DNA of 64,000 nt, taken from the NCBI GenBank assembly GCA_963556255.1, contig OY744606.1, positions 80,510,541 to 80,574,540 of the forward strand, given 5' to 3'. The position numbers and the translations under genes are program-made. The notes under the pieces are model-generated. The model had not been told where the DNA came from. It did not search any database and saw nothing but the letters and a program-made list of their open reading frames with translations. Numbering within the stretch: position 1 is the first letter of the stretch; every line of letters begins with the position of its first letter. Positions 36,442 to 48,780 of the stretch are shown here, piece by piece. Source of the stretch: Allolobophora icterica. Its lineage: Eukaryota > Annelida > Clitellata > Crassiclitellata > Lumbricidae.

Positions 36442-36641
36442 NNNNNNNNNNNNNNNNNNNNNNNNNNNNNNNNNNNNNNNNNNNNNNNNNNNNNNNNNNN
36501 NNNNNNNNNNNNNNNNNNNNNNNNNNNNNNNNNNNNNNNNNNNNNNNNNNNNNNNNNNNNNNNNNNNNNNNNNNNNNNNNNNNNNNNNNNNNNNNNNNNN
36601 NNNNNNNNNNNNNNNNNNNNNNNNNNNNNNNNNNNNNNNNN
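36442..36641. other. Assembly gap, 200 N
   Basis: Exactly 200 N, a conventional placeholder, so the true length is unknown. Confidence 0.99.
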
Positions 36642-36888
36642 AATTCTGCATAAGCATAGAGCCACCGTAAGTCACGTAACAAGAATGGACGACAAAAGGC
36701 TCCCAGCTGCAGCTCTACAAGGCCATGTAGAGGAAACACGAAGCCGAGGAAGGCTAACAAAGACATGGATGAACAATGCAAATAGAGGATTTAAGGGCAC
36801 AACGCTTGGACATCAGGGATGCCAGTGATAAAACCAGGGACAGAACGATGTGGAGACGTCATGTTGAGGCCACATTGTCGGTGCACAC
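36642..36888 (+). pseudogene. LINE C-terminal domain fragment
   Basis: Reads SHVTRMDDKRLPAAALQGHV, ETRSRGRLTKTWMNNA, then after a frameshift DIRDASDKTRDRTMWRRHVE. The pattern HV.RMD..R.P...L.G....R.RGRP...W...A.DR..WR is the usual C-terminal end of an endonuclease-RT LINE ORF. It abuts the gap, so the upstream part may be in the missing sequence. Confidence 0.7.
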
Positions 36889-37289
<401 letters not shown>

Positions 37290-37560
37290 GAAAGAGACTA
37301 AAGGGGACCAAAAAATGAGTAACAAGCCTCAGTCAAAGAGGCTTTGGGCTAAAGAGAAAAATGAGAAATCCAATTGGCTAAATGAATTATATATAATGTA
37401 TTAAATATTAATCTACATATTCGCAAAGCTCGACGCTAACCATCTGCCTAACATCACCATCTCAACATACACAAAAACAACAACGAGAGGGGCAAACGAG
37501 ACTGATGGACGAAAGATAAATGAAAATGAACTGAACTATATCAGTGAACTTTAAAGACGT
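37290..37560 (-). repeat. Right arm of the inverted repeat
   Basis: 37342-37555 pairs with 34407-34622. Between the arms lie LINE scraps, microsatellites and the gap. Confidence 0.75.
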
Positions 37561-37824
37561 CAGCAGTCTCTGTGGCTATAGGATGTCGTTAAACAATGGA
37601 TAACAACTTCTTACAGCTCTATTAGTAACGCGTCGCATATTCAAAGCTAAGGTAAGGTAGACGTCTCGCGAATAAGCGATTGTTAGCGGATACTTTTTAG
37701 ACACCTTTAGTAAGTTGGCGACAGCGCTATATAAGCTTAAGATTTAGCCAGTTCGGGAATTGGTCCGCTGGCAAATCCTTTCTGTTGATGTGAACAGCAT
37801 TTGTTGCTACACGATTTCACTAAA
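37561..37824 (-). repeat. Background M2(-), M1(-)
   Basis: M2(-) at 37555-37600 and again at 37780-37820; M1(-) at 37693-37735 with GCTATATAAGC. Confidence 0.6.
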
Positions 37825-37990
37825 CTCTTTGAATCTATACAATTGTTTGATTGAGCGCTCGACTGGTAACGTGAACAATACGGGTTCGAGTCTTCTCCTC
37901 TGCATAGAAACTTGAACAAGTCCCTCGCTGACAACTGCTCAGCGCCATCGATTGATGCTTGGTCATTAGATTGGGGCCCTTAATAAATGC
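37825..37990 (+). mobile_element. tRNA-derived SINE, copy 2
   Basis: TTGAGCGCTCGACTGGTAAC followed by B-box-like GGGTTCGAGTCTT, then CTTGAACAAGTCCCTCGCTG and GCCATCGATTGATGCTTGG. The body matches 42560-42715 on the opposite strand. The head is shortened, and it ends in a TAATAAATG-like tail. Confidence 0.65.
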
Positions 37991-38039
37991 GTATTAATAA
38001 TAAAGCTTGTTGCTACGAGTTTCACAAAGACAGACTGCA

Positions 38040-40062
38040 AAATGGCTCAGCGCCATTTAATTATTCAATTTAAGGACGTGACGTTATATCCTATACCAGA
38101 GCATCGGACTTCACAGTGTGACTCTTCCATGAACAAGGACAGTTCTCTGTTGGCGCGCCTTTCCTTGTTACTGTCCCTAGACTCTGGAACTATCTTCCGG
38201 CAAAAGTCTTTTATGGATTTCATACCAAAACTAAAAACTTATCTTTTCCTGGACCCAATTCCCACGTATATTCTTTCCGTATCTTCTCGGCTGTTTCCGT
38301 ATCTTCTCGGCTGTTTCCGTATCTTCTAGGCTGTTTCCGTGTCTTCTCGGCGGTTTCCGTGTCTTCTCGGCTGTTTCCGTGTCTTCTCGGCTGTTTCCGT
38401 ATCTTCTCGGCTGTTTCCGTATCTTCTCGGCTGTTTCCGTATCTTCTAGGCTGTTTCCGTATCTTCTCGGCTGTTTCCGTATTTTCTCGGCTGTTTCCGT
38501 ATCTTCTCGGCTGTTTCCGTATCTTCTCGGCTGTTTCCGTATCTTCTCGGCTGTTTCCGTATCTTCTCGGCTGTTTCCGTGTCTTCTCGGCTGTTTCCGT
38601 GTCTTCTCGGCTGTTTCCGTATCTTCTCGGCTGTTTCCGTGTCTTCTCGGCTGTTTCCGAGTCTTCTAGGCTGTTTCCGTGTCTTCTCGGCTGTTTCCGT
38701 ATCTTCTCGGCTGTTTCCGTATCTTCTCGGCTGTTTCCGTATCTTCTCGGCTGTTTCCGTGTCTTCTCGGCTGTTTCCGTGTCTTCTCGGCTGTTTCCGT
38801 ATCTTCTCGGCTGTTTCCGTATCTTCTAGGCTGTTTCCGTGTCTTCTCGGCTGTTTCCGTATCTTCTCGGCTGTTTCCGTATCTTCTCGGCTGTTTCCGT
38901 ATCTTCTCGGCTGTTTCCGTATCTTCTCGGCTGTTTCCGTGTCTTCTCGGCTGTTTCCGTATCTTCTCGGCTGTTTCCGTGTCTTCTCGGCTGTTTCCGT
39001 ATCTTCTCGGCTGTTTCCGTGTCTTCTCGGCTGTTTCCGTGTCTTCTCGGCGGTTTCCGTGTCTTCTCGGCTGTTTCCGTATCTTCTCGGCTGTTTCCGT
39101 ATCTTCTCGGCTGTTTCCGTGTCTTCTCGGCTGTTTCCGTATCTTCTCGGCTGTTTCCGTGTCTTCTCGGCTGTTTCCGTATCTTCTAGGCTGTTTCCGT
39201 GTCTTCTCGGCTGTTTCCGTATCTTCTCGGCTGTTTCCGTATCTTCTAGGCTGTTTCCGTGTCTTCTCGGCTGTTTCCGTATCTTCTCGGCTGTTTCCGT
39301 GTCTTCTCGGCTGTTTCCGTGTCTTCTCGGCGGTTTCCGTGTCTTCTCGGCTGTTTCCGTGTCTTCTCGGCTGTTTCCGTGTCTTCTCGGCTGTTTCCGT
39401 ATCTTCTCGGCTGTTTCCGTGTCTTCTCGGCTGTTTCCGTGTCTTCTCGGCTGTTTCCGTATCTTCTCGGCTGTTTCCGTATCTTCTCGGCTGTTTCCGT
39501 GTCTTCTCGGCTGTTTCCTTGTCTTCTCGGCTGTTTCCGTATCTTCTCGGCTGTTTCCGTATCTTCTAGGCTGTTTCCGTGTCTTCTCGGCTGTTTCCGT
39601 ATCTTCTCGGCTGTGTCCGTATCTTCTCGGCTGTTTCCGTATCTTCTCGGCTGTTTCCGTGTCTTCTCGGCTGTTTCCGTGTCTTCTCCGCTGTTTCCGT
39701 ATCTTCTAGGCTGTTTCCGTGTCTTCTAGGCTGTTTCCGTATCTTCTAGGCTGTTTCCGTGTCTTCTCGGCTGTTTCCGTATCTTCTCGGCTGTTTCCGT
39801 ATCTTCTAGGCTGTTTCCGTGTCTTCTCGGCTGTTTCCGTATCTTCTCGGCTGTTTCCGTATCTTCTAGGCTGTTTCCGTGTCTTCTCGGCTGTTTCCGT
39901 ATCTTCTCGGCTGTTTCCGTATCTTCTCGGCTGTTTCCGTGTTTTCTCGGATTCCCTTCTTGGCTTTCGACTGGACTCACCCTGGAATTTGGTCTGAACA
40001 ACGATTTCGCTTAATAGCGACCATCGACTGTGACATTGGCGCTATAGAAGTTCTTAGATTAG
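38040..40062 (+). mobile_element. LINE 3' end interrupted by a giant minisatellite
   Basis: 38190-38265 encodes RLWNYLPAKV in one frame and FIPKLKTYLFLDP in another, the typical end of an RT ORF with a frameshift. After the minisatellite, 39960-40062 reads GACTGGACTCACCCTGG, TAATAGCGACCATCGACTG and GGCGCTATAGAAGTTCTTAG then (ATTAG)n, a LINE 3' tail. The array therefore sits inside one LINE 3' region. Confidence 0.7.
38275..39957 (+). repeat. 20-bp minisatellite, about 84 units
   Basis: Unit CTGTTTCCGTATCTTCTCGG. Two sites vary: A or G after CCGT, and CTCGG or CTAGG. All other changes are rare. Period 20 keeps all three plus-strand frames open (20-residue cycle SSRLFPYLLGCFRIFSAVSV) except where CTAGG creates TAG. 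Variant order shows partial 60-bp higher-order units (39181-39300, 39741-39920). No sign of protein-coding selection. Confidence 0.97.
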
Positions 40063-40249
40063 ATTATATATATATACGCATTCTTTAGTTCTCAGGCGAT
40101 TCAATAGCAACGCCATATTAAGAATAAAATTGTTTTGTTATTCTCATCATTGAAGGTAATTGCTGTTGTACTAGCCAATCTGCTTCCTAGTACCATGTAT
40201 ATATGTATACATACACGCACATAGACATATATATTTATTGTATTATTGT
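40063..40249. other. AT-rich spacer
   Basis: ATATATATATACGC, then ordinary AT-rich sequence. Nothing recognised. Confidence 0.4.
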
Positions 40250-40425
40250 AATCGAGAATTTATATAGCGCCAATCATAATCAGAGGCGCTCCCGACCCGG
40301 GCCAGTGTCTTCACTGACAAAGAGAAATGTTTTCAAGCGCTTGCGGAACTGTACAGGAGAGAGAGAGGAGAGTCAAGCCTAAGGGCCTGAGGGAGGCGGT
40401 TCCAGCTGGAAGGGCCCACCTATAT
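40250..40425 (-). pseudogene. LINE RT C-terminal scrap with tail
   Basis: Minus strand encodes GPSSWNRLPPSGP near 40420-40380. The 3' end reads GGGAGCGCCTCTGATTATG then GGCGCTATATAAATTC. Same tail type as the SINE at 20405 and the LINE at 27900. Confidence 0.65.
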
Positions 40426-41339
40426 ATATCCACCGATAACATTTTATTCAATTAAAGGTGTCTATCGACAGCGCTCAAACAATTCGGTTGGATCCCGAGT
40501 TTAACGACATCTTGGGGCAACAAATGCCGGTAACTTCGGCAGCAATTAGTTTAGCATTGCTATTCGTAATAATTATTGTTTGCTGTTCTTATAAAGTGTC
40601 AATCATTAGTTTCCTTTCGTTCGCAAGTTAATCGCTTGAGTTCTATGTCCCGTACTTACATAGCATGGGTGAACAGCATTAAAGAGGCCCTGATCAGGTT
40701 AAACTATCCAACGTCCCTGCTCCAAATTTATATAGCATTGGTTAACAACGTTTTACCGGTGTTTAAAACGGTTACGGTGTTCCACTCAAAGCTGAGTCCT
40801 CTCAGTGGGATGGAAACCAGCTTAACGACACCCTATGGCAACAAAAGCCATTGATGAAAATATCTATAAATTATGTCGATTTACTTAAAAGTTGTCAAGC
40901 AATTGGGCTTTATTCACACAAGTTTCAGACTTTCCGTCCCAATGTTATATAGTGTTGGTTAATTACATTTTAAGGGTGTTTAACTACCGGGCTTCCCGCT
41001 CCAATCTTATATAGCATTGGTTGACTTGGTTTCACCGGCGTCTAAAACGGCGACCGTCACCCAAACGAAGCTGAATCTTTTCATCGGGATGGGAACCAGA
41101 GTTTAACGACACCTTATGGCAACAAAGACCGTTGATGACAATACCTATATATCGCTTGACTTTAAAGATGTCTAAAGAAAGCGCTTTATTTATTACAATA
41201 TTCACGGAACCCCATCCATTCGGCTTCCAGTGTCCCATCCCTGCACAGCATCCGTAAAAACTTATAGTATCTTCATGGTACGAATAAAAGTCTTCCAGTT
41301 GTCCAACTCAGTTAATGCTTCTTTTATTCGGGGTGACCG
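40426..41339. repeat. Background array, M1/M2 rich
   Basis: M1(+) variants near 40452, 40730-40770 (TATATAGCATTGGTTAAC), 40968, 41007-41045 and 41160. M2(+) near 40497, 40815 and 41103. These copies repeat at about 330-380 bp, the most regular spacing in the window. Confidence 0.6.
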
Positions 41340-41868
41340 ACACAAATTTAGATTTGCAACACGGAGTAACAATCCTGACATCTAGACGTGTTTTTATATC
41401 ACCGTCGATTTCAACGACGCTTCCGTTTTGCTGAAAACGCGATCCTGAATGAAAACCGGAATAAAAACAGCGCCATCTCTAGTGCGACGTCCACACCGTC
41501 TGTGGCAAGAGACGCTCTCTATTCAAGGGATTCTGGAGAGTTATTTGGAGGGGAGATGGGTATTCATGCCGCCCTGTGAACATTCGTATGTCAGACAAGA
41601 TTTTCTTAGAATGATGAACAATTATGGTGAAATCCGTAACGATGAACTCGATTTTCGTATCGCCTGTTTGGGTCTCATTTGCTTGAATGTTTGCGGCGAT
41701 TCTGGAACGGAGGATTCTACAAAGTGTCTTGTGGCCACGTTGTGTCAAATACACTTCTAAAACATACCAACGAGGCACGCCACGGCGCAAGAAGAAGTAG
41801 TGCAGTTCCTTTCACATCGCTTTTAAGGATTGCATTCATCTCTACGTACAAGAAGCGCAGTCCCTAGC
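41340..41868 (+). other. Unassigned segment with a 103-codon open frame
   Basis: 41449-41760 is open: MKTGIKTAPSLVRRPHRLWQ, then SYLEGRWVFMPPCEHSYVRQ, DFLRMMNNYGEIRNDELDFR, then a Cys-bearing end. Composition is less repetitive than elsewhere. I recognise no family, see no splice context, and consider chance equally likely. Confidence 0.2.
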
Positions 41869-42434
41869 AGGGCATATTTTAACTGTATAACAGTGGGACA
41901 GATGTCCCAGTAGTGTTAGGATTTGTCCCAGTAGTGAGGCTGATTTGTCCAAGGTAATGTATGCTTAAACTATAACTTGTCGGTTGCGAAGAAATCTGTT
42001 TTTGGGAGACGAATTCCTAAAAAAAGGTCATCAGATTTTGTGAGGAACGAAAGGTCATCAACTTTTGCGGAGGAAAGTTGAACGGTTTTTGGGAGTTATG
42101 AGTAAAAAAAAGGTCATCAACTTTTTTAAAGATGAAAATCTACTTTTCGTGTACAAATTTCCCCCCAAAAGTCGTTTGGTTTCCGAACTCTGAAGAAATT
42201 TCCAAAGAGGTCGCCCTTGTTCCGTAAGAGGTTAAACACTGATCAACCAGACGCCCGACATTGTCCCAGTAGTCAAAATTTCTTTAAATATGCACTGTCC
42301 CTAGCACACCTCATTTAAGTATAAAATTTAATCTTTAAATAAACGAAGACTCGATCTCTTGGAAGTTAACGATCCTGAAGATCTAAAGTCCACCGTCTGA
42401 GGAATCCGAATTTCTAAACTGTGCAAGATGTGTT
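41869..42434. other. Unassigned segment with short internal repeats
   Basis: GTCCCAGTAGT occurs at about 41908, 41928 and 42262; AAAGGTCATCA(A/G) at 42026, 42050 and 42110; GTCCCTAGCA near both edges (41860, 42298). Possibly an undescribed element; no TIR found. Confidence 0.35.
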
Positions 42435-42559
42435 GCATTACTACTGCTACTGCTACTGGTACAGCTACAGCTCCTGCTACTATTACTACTTCTATTAGGC
42501 TTACTACTACTACTGCTACTATTACTACTACTACTACTGCTACTACTAAGCTCCACTAT
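42435..42559. repeat. Degenerate (CTA)n
   Basis: Imperfect ACTACTGCTACTG triplet array at about 42439-42548. Confidence 0.85.
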
Positions 42560-42715
42560 TTAATGACCAACCATCAATCGATGGCAATGAGCAATTGTGA
42601 ACGAGGACTTTCTCAAAGTCCCTACGCAGTAACCATCTCAGGGTAGAGAGGTTCGATCCCGTACTCTCCAAGTTACAAGGCGAGCGCTCTAATCGGTTAC
42701 CCTATTGTACGCACG
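42560..42715 (-). mobile_element. tRNA-derived SINE, copy 3
   Basis: Minus strand: GGGTAACCGATTAGAGCGCT (A-box region), B-box GGGATCGAACC, then CTTTGAGAAAGTCCTCG, CATCGATTGATGGTTGGTC and TAGTGGAGC. Body homologous to 37825-37990; the tail GATAGTGGCGC type recurs at 56945 and 57690. Confidence 0.7.
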
Positions 42716-43432
42716 ACAAATGTATGTGAGGCTGAAAGACCTGCACATTGAAAAGGAACGAAATGTGTATTGGGAAGATGCAAGGGTCAACATGCTTGTA
42801 CCAGAGGCCCGTCACGAGACTTCCCATGTCCCAGGAGCTGTAATGGGACGAATGGGATTTCAGTTTAAAAGCTCAACCCTTAATTCCAGATTTACGAGAC
42901 GAAAAGAACCACCCCTAGTAACGAAGACACCCACGAAAAACGGAACGACTCGGAACTAACTCTCTTCCGAGAAAAGTCCATTCCCAGGACGTTGCCCACC
43001 GGGCGACCGCATAAGAGGTTAAGTTGGATCCCGATATAGAGCTTTACACTCGCTGTCTCTTTTAATTAAGTAAGCCCCCAAGCGCGACCCTTCCGTCGAT
43101 AAAACGGACCGATGTAGCACCAGATGACCGTTTTACGGCGAAACTAGAAGGGGTAATGGTGAGAGTGACTCTAACCGTTAAATTGGGTTGAAGTCACCCT
43201 CTCTTCTCGAAGCTATGTCCCGACTGCGAACGTCGCAGTATTAACGGATTTTTATGTAATAAAACCTCGTTCATTTATGTCCACGAAGCTCTGCCTTACT
43301 TTTTTATGCATTACAACCGTGCAACGAAATTATTCAGCGTCTGAAACTGCGTCTTCTGCTATTTCGTTCACTCAAAACTGAAACCACTGCTCTTTCACAC
43401 TTCTCTCCCGACTCCTCCTCTTCCCCTTACCA
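42716..43432. other. Unassigned, balanced base composition
   Basis: No repeats, RT motifs or M copies seen; an 84-codon plus-strand frame at 42705-42959 begins inside the SINE edge and matches nothing I know. Ends with the target duplication CCTTACCA (43425-43432). Confidence 0.35.
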
Positions 43433-44518
43433 CAGTGATATTTTCGTTAACGAAAACTAAAATTAGAAGTAAAAATAATTGATTTCGTTAACGAAAACTA
43501 GAAGTAAAAGTAGGAATTATTTCAGCAGAAAGAACGAAATTAAGAATTGAATTAGGAATTATTTGCCGAACTAAAATTAAGAACGAAATTATGAATTATT
43601 TTCAGAAGTAAAATCATTTTACTTCTTGTGGCGCTTAAGTTGAGACAAAGGCGAGTACCGGTAAAATGACACGCGTTCCAAACAAAATCCATTGGAAAAC
43701 TTCGGTTGAGATGAAGATCGACGCTGTGCATACCATTTCTATTATCTTTGGTCTTCGTTGTCTATTGTCCCCACTTAATTGCGTACCAACGACCAACGAC
43801 CTCAGTTTCATACGCCATTTTATTTCGGGTTTGATCGTTAAATTGTAAAATTACGAGTTTATCGAGAATGTTGACCGGAAGGAAGCGAGCTAGAGTGGGT
43901 TTATAATTTCGACGAAACTACATGTGCAGGCAGATCTACATGCCAAGTACTAAACGAGGAAAATGATGGAATTTGTGGAACAGCACTAGCTGGAAAAATA
44001 CAAGCAACATAAGTCTTGGAAGGGGGATAGATGAATGGTAACATGCTGGCATAGCCTAAGAGCATTAGATCTTGACGACTGACTCAAATGAATTCCACCA
44101 GCGACTGTACAGCGTTTTGGATATGGTTGTCCACACAGTAGGGCCTACCCGGTTTCGCTGCTACTAGATAATTCTTTGTTTCGTATATATAACCACACGA
44201 CTCAAAATTCAAATTACCAGCATTGTTAGACTAAAGCTTCACCCCTTGTTTTAGTTCAAACAGTTTTTTCTTTATCGGGACAGGTTTGGTGTGCTTCTCT
44301 CTGCAGCAAGCGTTGCATAGGCCCTATGTACTTTTACAGCACGGAAATTAATAATTATTTGGAAAACTAAAATAAGAAGTAAAATTATTTGAGAACTAAA
44401 ATAGGAATTAGAAGTAAAATTATTTGTGAAGTAAAATTAGAATTAGAAGTAAAATTCAAGAGCTCAGAACTGAATTAGAACTGAATTAGGAATTATTTTC
44501 AGAAGTAAAATATCACTG
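43433..44518. mobile_element. Non-autonomous hAT-like element Hb, 1086 bp
   Basis: Terminal inverted repeat CAGTGATATTTT (12 bp identical), exact 8-bp duplication CCTTACCA at 43425-43432 and 44519-44526. Both subterminal regions carry many AGAAGTAAAAT and AACTAAAAT units (43450-43620 and 44340-44510); CGTTAACGAAAACTA occurs twice at the left. No transposase recognised in the centre. The perfect duplication suggests the youngest DNA element here. Confidence 0.82.
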
Positions 44519-44526
44519 CCTTACCA

Positions 44527-44745
44527 TTCTCGCAGTTCCAATTCTAAACACCATCCTCCATATAAGTCTGACCCTTGGATCTTGACCTGGAAAAATTTTT
44601 GACCTTACGTTCCCATTGATTTGTTTTGACTGAGCGCTTATAAATAAGATGTTTGGGCGCTGTAGAACCTCGAGCTTGCGATTACGATTATTAGATATCG
44701 TCTGGCTACCCTTGTTACGGCGCCATATACATGTAAATTGTCGTT

Positions 44746-44790
<45 letters not shown>

Positions 44791-44794
44791 GTCG

Positions 44795-44848
<54 letters not shown>
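44527..44848 (+). repeat. LINE-tail scrap and (ATC)n
   Basis: GGGCGCTGTAGAACCTCGAG and GCGATTACGATTATTAG at 44655-44695 form a plus-strand tail. (ATC)n spans about 44746-44848 with GTCGTC interruption; the His/Met frames are artefacts. Confidence 0.7.
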
Positions 44849-45228
44849 ACGAGTGTTGCTGGAAAGTATGTTCCAACTGCAATATGCTCAGAGTGAAGCC
44901 TTGCATGTTTTTATTACATGTCGGCCTCAACTTGATCCTGGTAGGCCCCCTACCTATGTCCTTCATAGTATTTGCTAAGCCGTGCAAAAGTCCTCGTAAG
45001 GGCTGTCCCTCTGCCGTGCTGCAGACTTTAACACCGGGTAATAACACTCAATTTCTGACCGACGCATTAGCGTTGTAATCCCGAGTAAATGTTACGATCG
45101 ACCGTTCAATAAACGTGTCTGACATCAGCGAAGATTTAGTGCAGATCCCTTAATCAGGCGGTTGGTTGGTTACTGTTTGACGACGCTGTGTCAGAGCAAA
45201 GATAATTAGCGTCACCTCCTCCTTTATC
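44849..45228 (+). repeat. Spacer and M3(+)
   Basis: 44850-45165 shows nothing recognised. M3(+) at 45175-45228 is cut by the next element after CCTTTATC. Confidence 0.55.
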
Positions 45229-45554
45229 CAGGGTGGGAATTATCGGGGGTTCAACCCCCTAGTTTTTCTTAGGACCCCAGTTAAGGGGGTTATTTCCAAC
45301 CCCCTCAGTTGTGCTAGTGTGATTTAGCATTATTTGACTCGGAGTCTCTGATAAAGAGAAAAAATTTCCATGATGTATCATGTTCGCATTTTTAAATTTT
45401 CTCAACAAAGGAATTGATTTTGATTCGAGTCTAACTTGCAAAACTGCCAGCGTTGAAATCAGCTGCTTTTAAATTCCGTTGAAATCAGTTTGTAAAATAC
45501 GGAATAAAATGTTCAACCCCCCCCCCCAGTCTGCTTTCTACAATTCCCACACTG
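45229..45554. mobile_element. Non-autonomous hAT-like element Hc, 326 bp
   Basis: Ends CAGGGTGGGAATT and CAGTGTGGGAATT (inverted, 12 of 13). Flanks CCTTTATC (45221-45228) and CTTTTATC (45555-45562) differ by one base. M3 text continues across the junction (TTATCC then AGACTTGGCACTGCC), giving the empty site. Poly-C/G runs flank the interior. Confidence 0.78.
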
Positions 45555-46074
45555 CTTTTATCCAGACTTGGCACTGCCACAACCACAGTTAGGGTTAATT
45601 AAATCAGAGAGCCAAAACTTGCAATAAAGTGTCTGTTTGACAATGCTGTATCATAACAAAGACGATTAGCGTCACCCTCCTTCTTTATCATTGCTGGGAC
45701 TGGCACAACTCGAAAACGCTATTCTAAAGCTAAGCTCTTTAGAATAGCGCTTTAGAAATTTAGAGTTTACGGTTACGATTAAATTGGAGATGTAATCAGT
45801 TAAGCCGCTGTCCGCCTAAAAATGATGGAAAACCTTCACAAATAGAAAGGTGGACATTAACACTCCATTTGGAAATGCCTGGATCTATGAAAACGTCAAA
45901 GATTGATGTATAAAGTACAGAACTGTTGAATCGTCTGAGATTAAAAAATCTGACAGATTTACGACTATGCCACGTAGTGACGGATATGACCCAGAGTAAT
46001 GAAAACGACCCGGTGGGCCCCAATGGGAGAGAAGGTTTCCAATAGCATCTAAATTGTAGATTTAGAACAGTGTT
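45555..46074 (+). repeat. M3(+), LINE-tail scrap and hairpin
   Basis: Rest of M3, another M3(+) at 45640-45710, a 12-bp stem GCTATTCTAAAG/CTTTAGAATAGC at 45719-45750 merging with GCGCTTTAGAAATTTAGAG (plus-strand LINE tail to about 45780). 45790-46070 unassigned. Confidence 0.55.
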
Positions 46075-46122
46075 TATAGTTTTACGATGATATTCTCACG
46101 AATATATTATCGTAAAACTATA
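46075..46122. repeat. 48-bp imperfect palindrome
   Basis: Arms TATAGTTTTACGAT and ATCGTAAAACTATA are exactly inverted, and the interior continues the pairing with small bulges around TCAC. TA sits at both outer ends. Confidence 0.9.
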
Positions 46123-46739
46123 GATATGAAAATGACTGGAGTTATGAATTCGATATTGCGTTCCATTTGTGTATTGGACAAATTAACTTCTATCGAAGCC
46201 GATGGTCTCTGAAGTTGCTCACAGTTGGCCTTTTGCGATTCATGTCGGCTTATGACATTGGCATACGCAATCAAAGGGAACTTTTTAACTGGTTGAATCA
46301 GGAATAGGTCGGAGAAAATGGATCGAAAGTAGAAGGGGGTGAATGAAGGGATGGAATAGGTGGGGAGAGTAAGGAACAAAGACAAGGACAGAGGCAGATA
46401 GAGGTGGAGGGAGATGGTGATATGGTACAATCAGAAGGAACGTTTTGTTGATGAAGGGAGCAGAACGTCTGGTTTAGTGACTTTCTAATTAACGATGCTG
46501 TTTCATAACAAAGATGATCGGCTTCGTCCCTCCTCCTTTATCCAGGATTGGGACTGGCATTGTCAGAGTACGGGAGTGGTCGAGTAAACCGAGGGGTCCA
46601 GAAAATGTATGGAACATACCTATTCTTTTACTGGTTACTATCTCAGAGATGAATGAATATGTTACATGTACATGGACATAATATAACGGATAACGTAACA
46701 TGTTACAGAAACACGAATATGCAACAGAAGTAGTTAGTA
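46123..46739 (+). repeat. Unassigned spacer and M3(+)
   Basis: 46123-46480 has nothing recognised apart from a purine-rich GGAGGGAGATGG stretch. M3(+) at 46485-46565. 46600-46739 unassigned. Confidence 0.5.
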
Positions 46740-47152
46740 TTAGGCAGCTGACAGCCCACCCCATAAAAAGCATAGGCAGCTGACAGCCCACCCCAGAAAA
46801 AGCATAGGCAGCTGACAGCCCACCCCTGAAAAAGCATAGGCAGCTGACAGCCCACCCCAGAAAAAGCATAGGCAGCTGACAGCCCACCCCAGAAAAAGCA
46901 TAGGCAGCTGACAGCCCACCCCTGAAAAAGCATAGGCAGCTGACAGCCCACCCCTGAAAAAGCATAGGCAGCTGACAGCCCACCCCTGAAAAAGCATAGG
47001 CAGCCCCTGAAAAAGCATAGGCAGCCCCTGAAAAAGCATAGGCAGCCCCTGAAAAAGCATAGGCAGCCCCTGAAAAAGCATAGGCAGCTGACAGCCCACT
47101 CCCGAAAAACCATAGGCAGCTGACAGCCCACTCTCGAAAAAACCATAGTCGT
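46740..47152. repeat. Minisatellite with 32-bp and 21-bp unit forms
   Basis: 32-bp unit contains AGGCAGCTGACAGCCCACCC then AAAAAGCAT. About eight 32-bp units (46740-46996), then about four 21-bp units lacking TGACAGCCCAC, then 32-bp units again to 47150 with CCATAG variants. Minus-strand frames (GCQLPMLFQGWAVSCLCFF) are artefacts. Confidence 0.95.

Positions 47153-48780
<1,628 letters not shown>

Noticed and set aside
36360..36781. Open frames containing X residues
   Set aside because: They run through 200 N; the same applies to 56395-56970.
38579..39709. 376-codon open frame of SSRLFPYLLG repeats
   Set aside because: A 20-bp period keeps all three frames open; stops arise only where a unit has CTAGG. 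No codon bias or start context supports a protein.
38275..39957. CRISPR array
   Set aside because: Units are contiguous without spacers, and the sequence context is animal LINE DNA.
46703..47146. 147-codon Cys-rich frame
   Set aside because: It is the 32/21-bp minisatellite translated.
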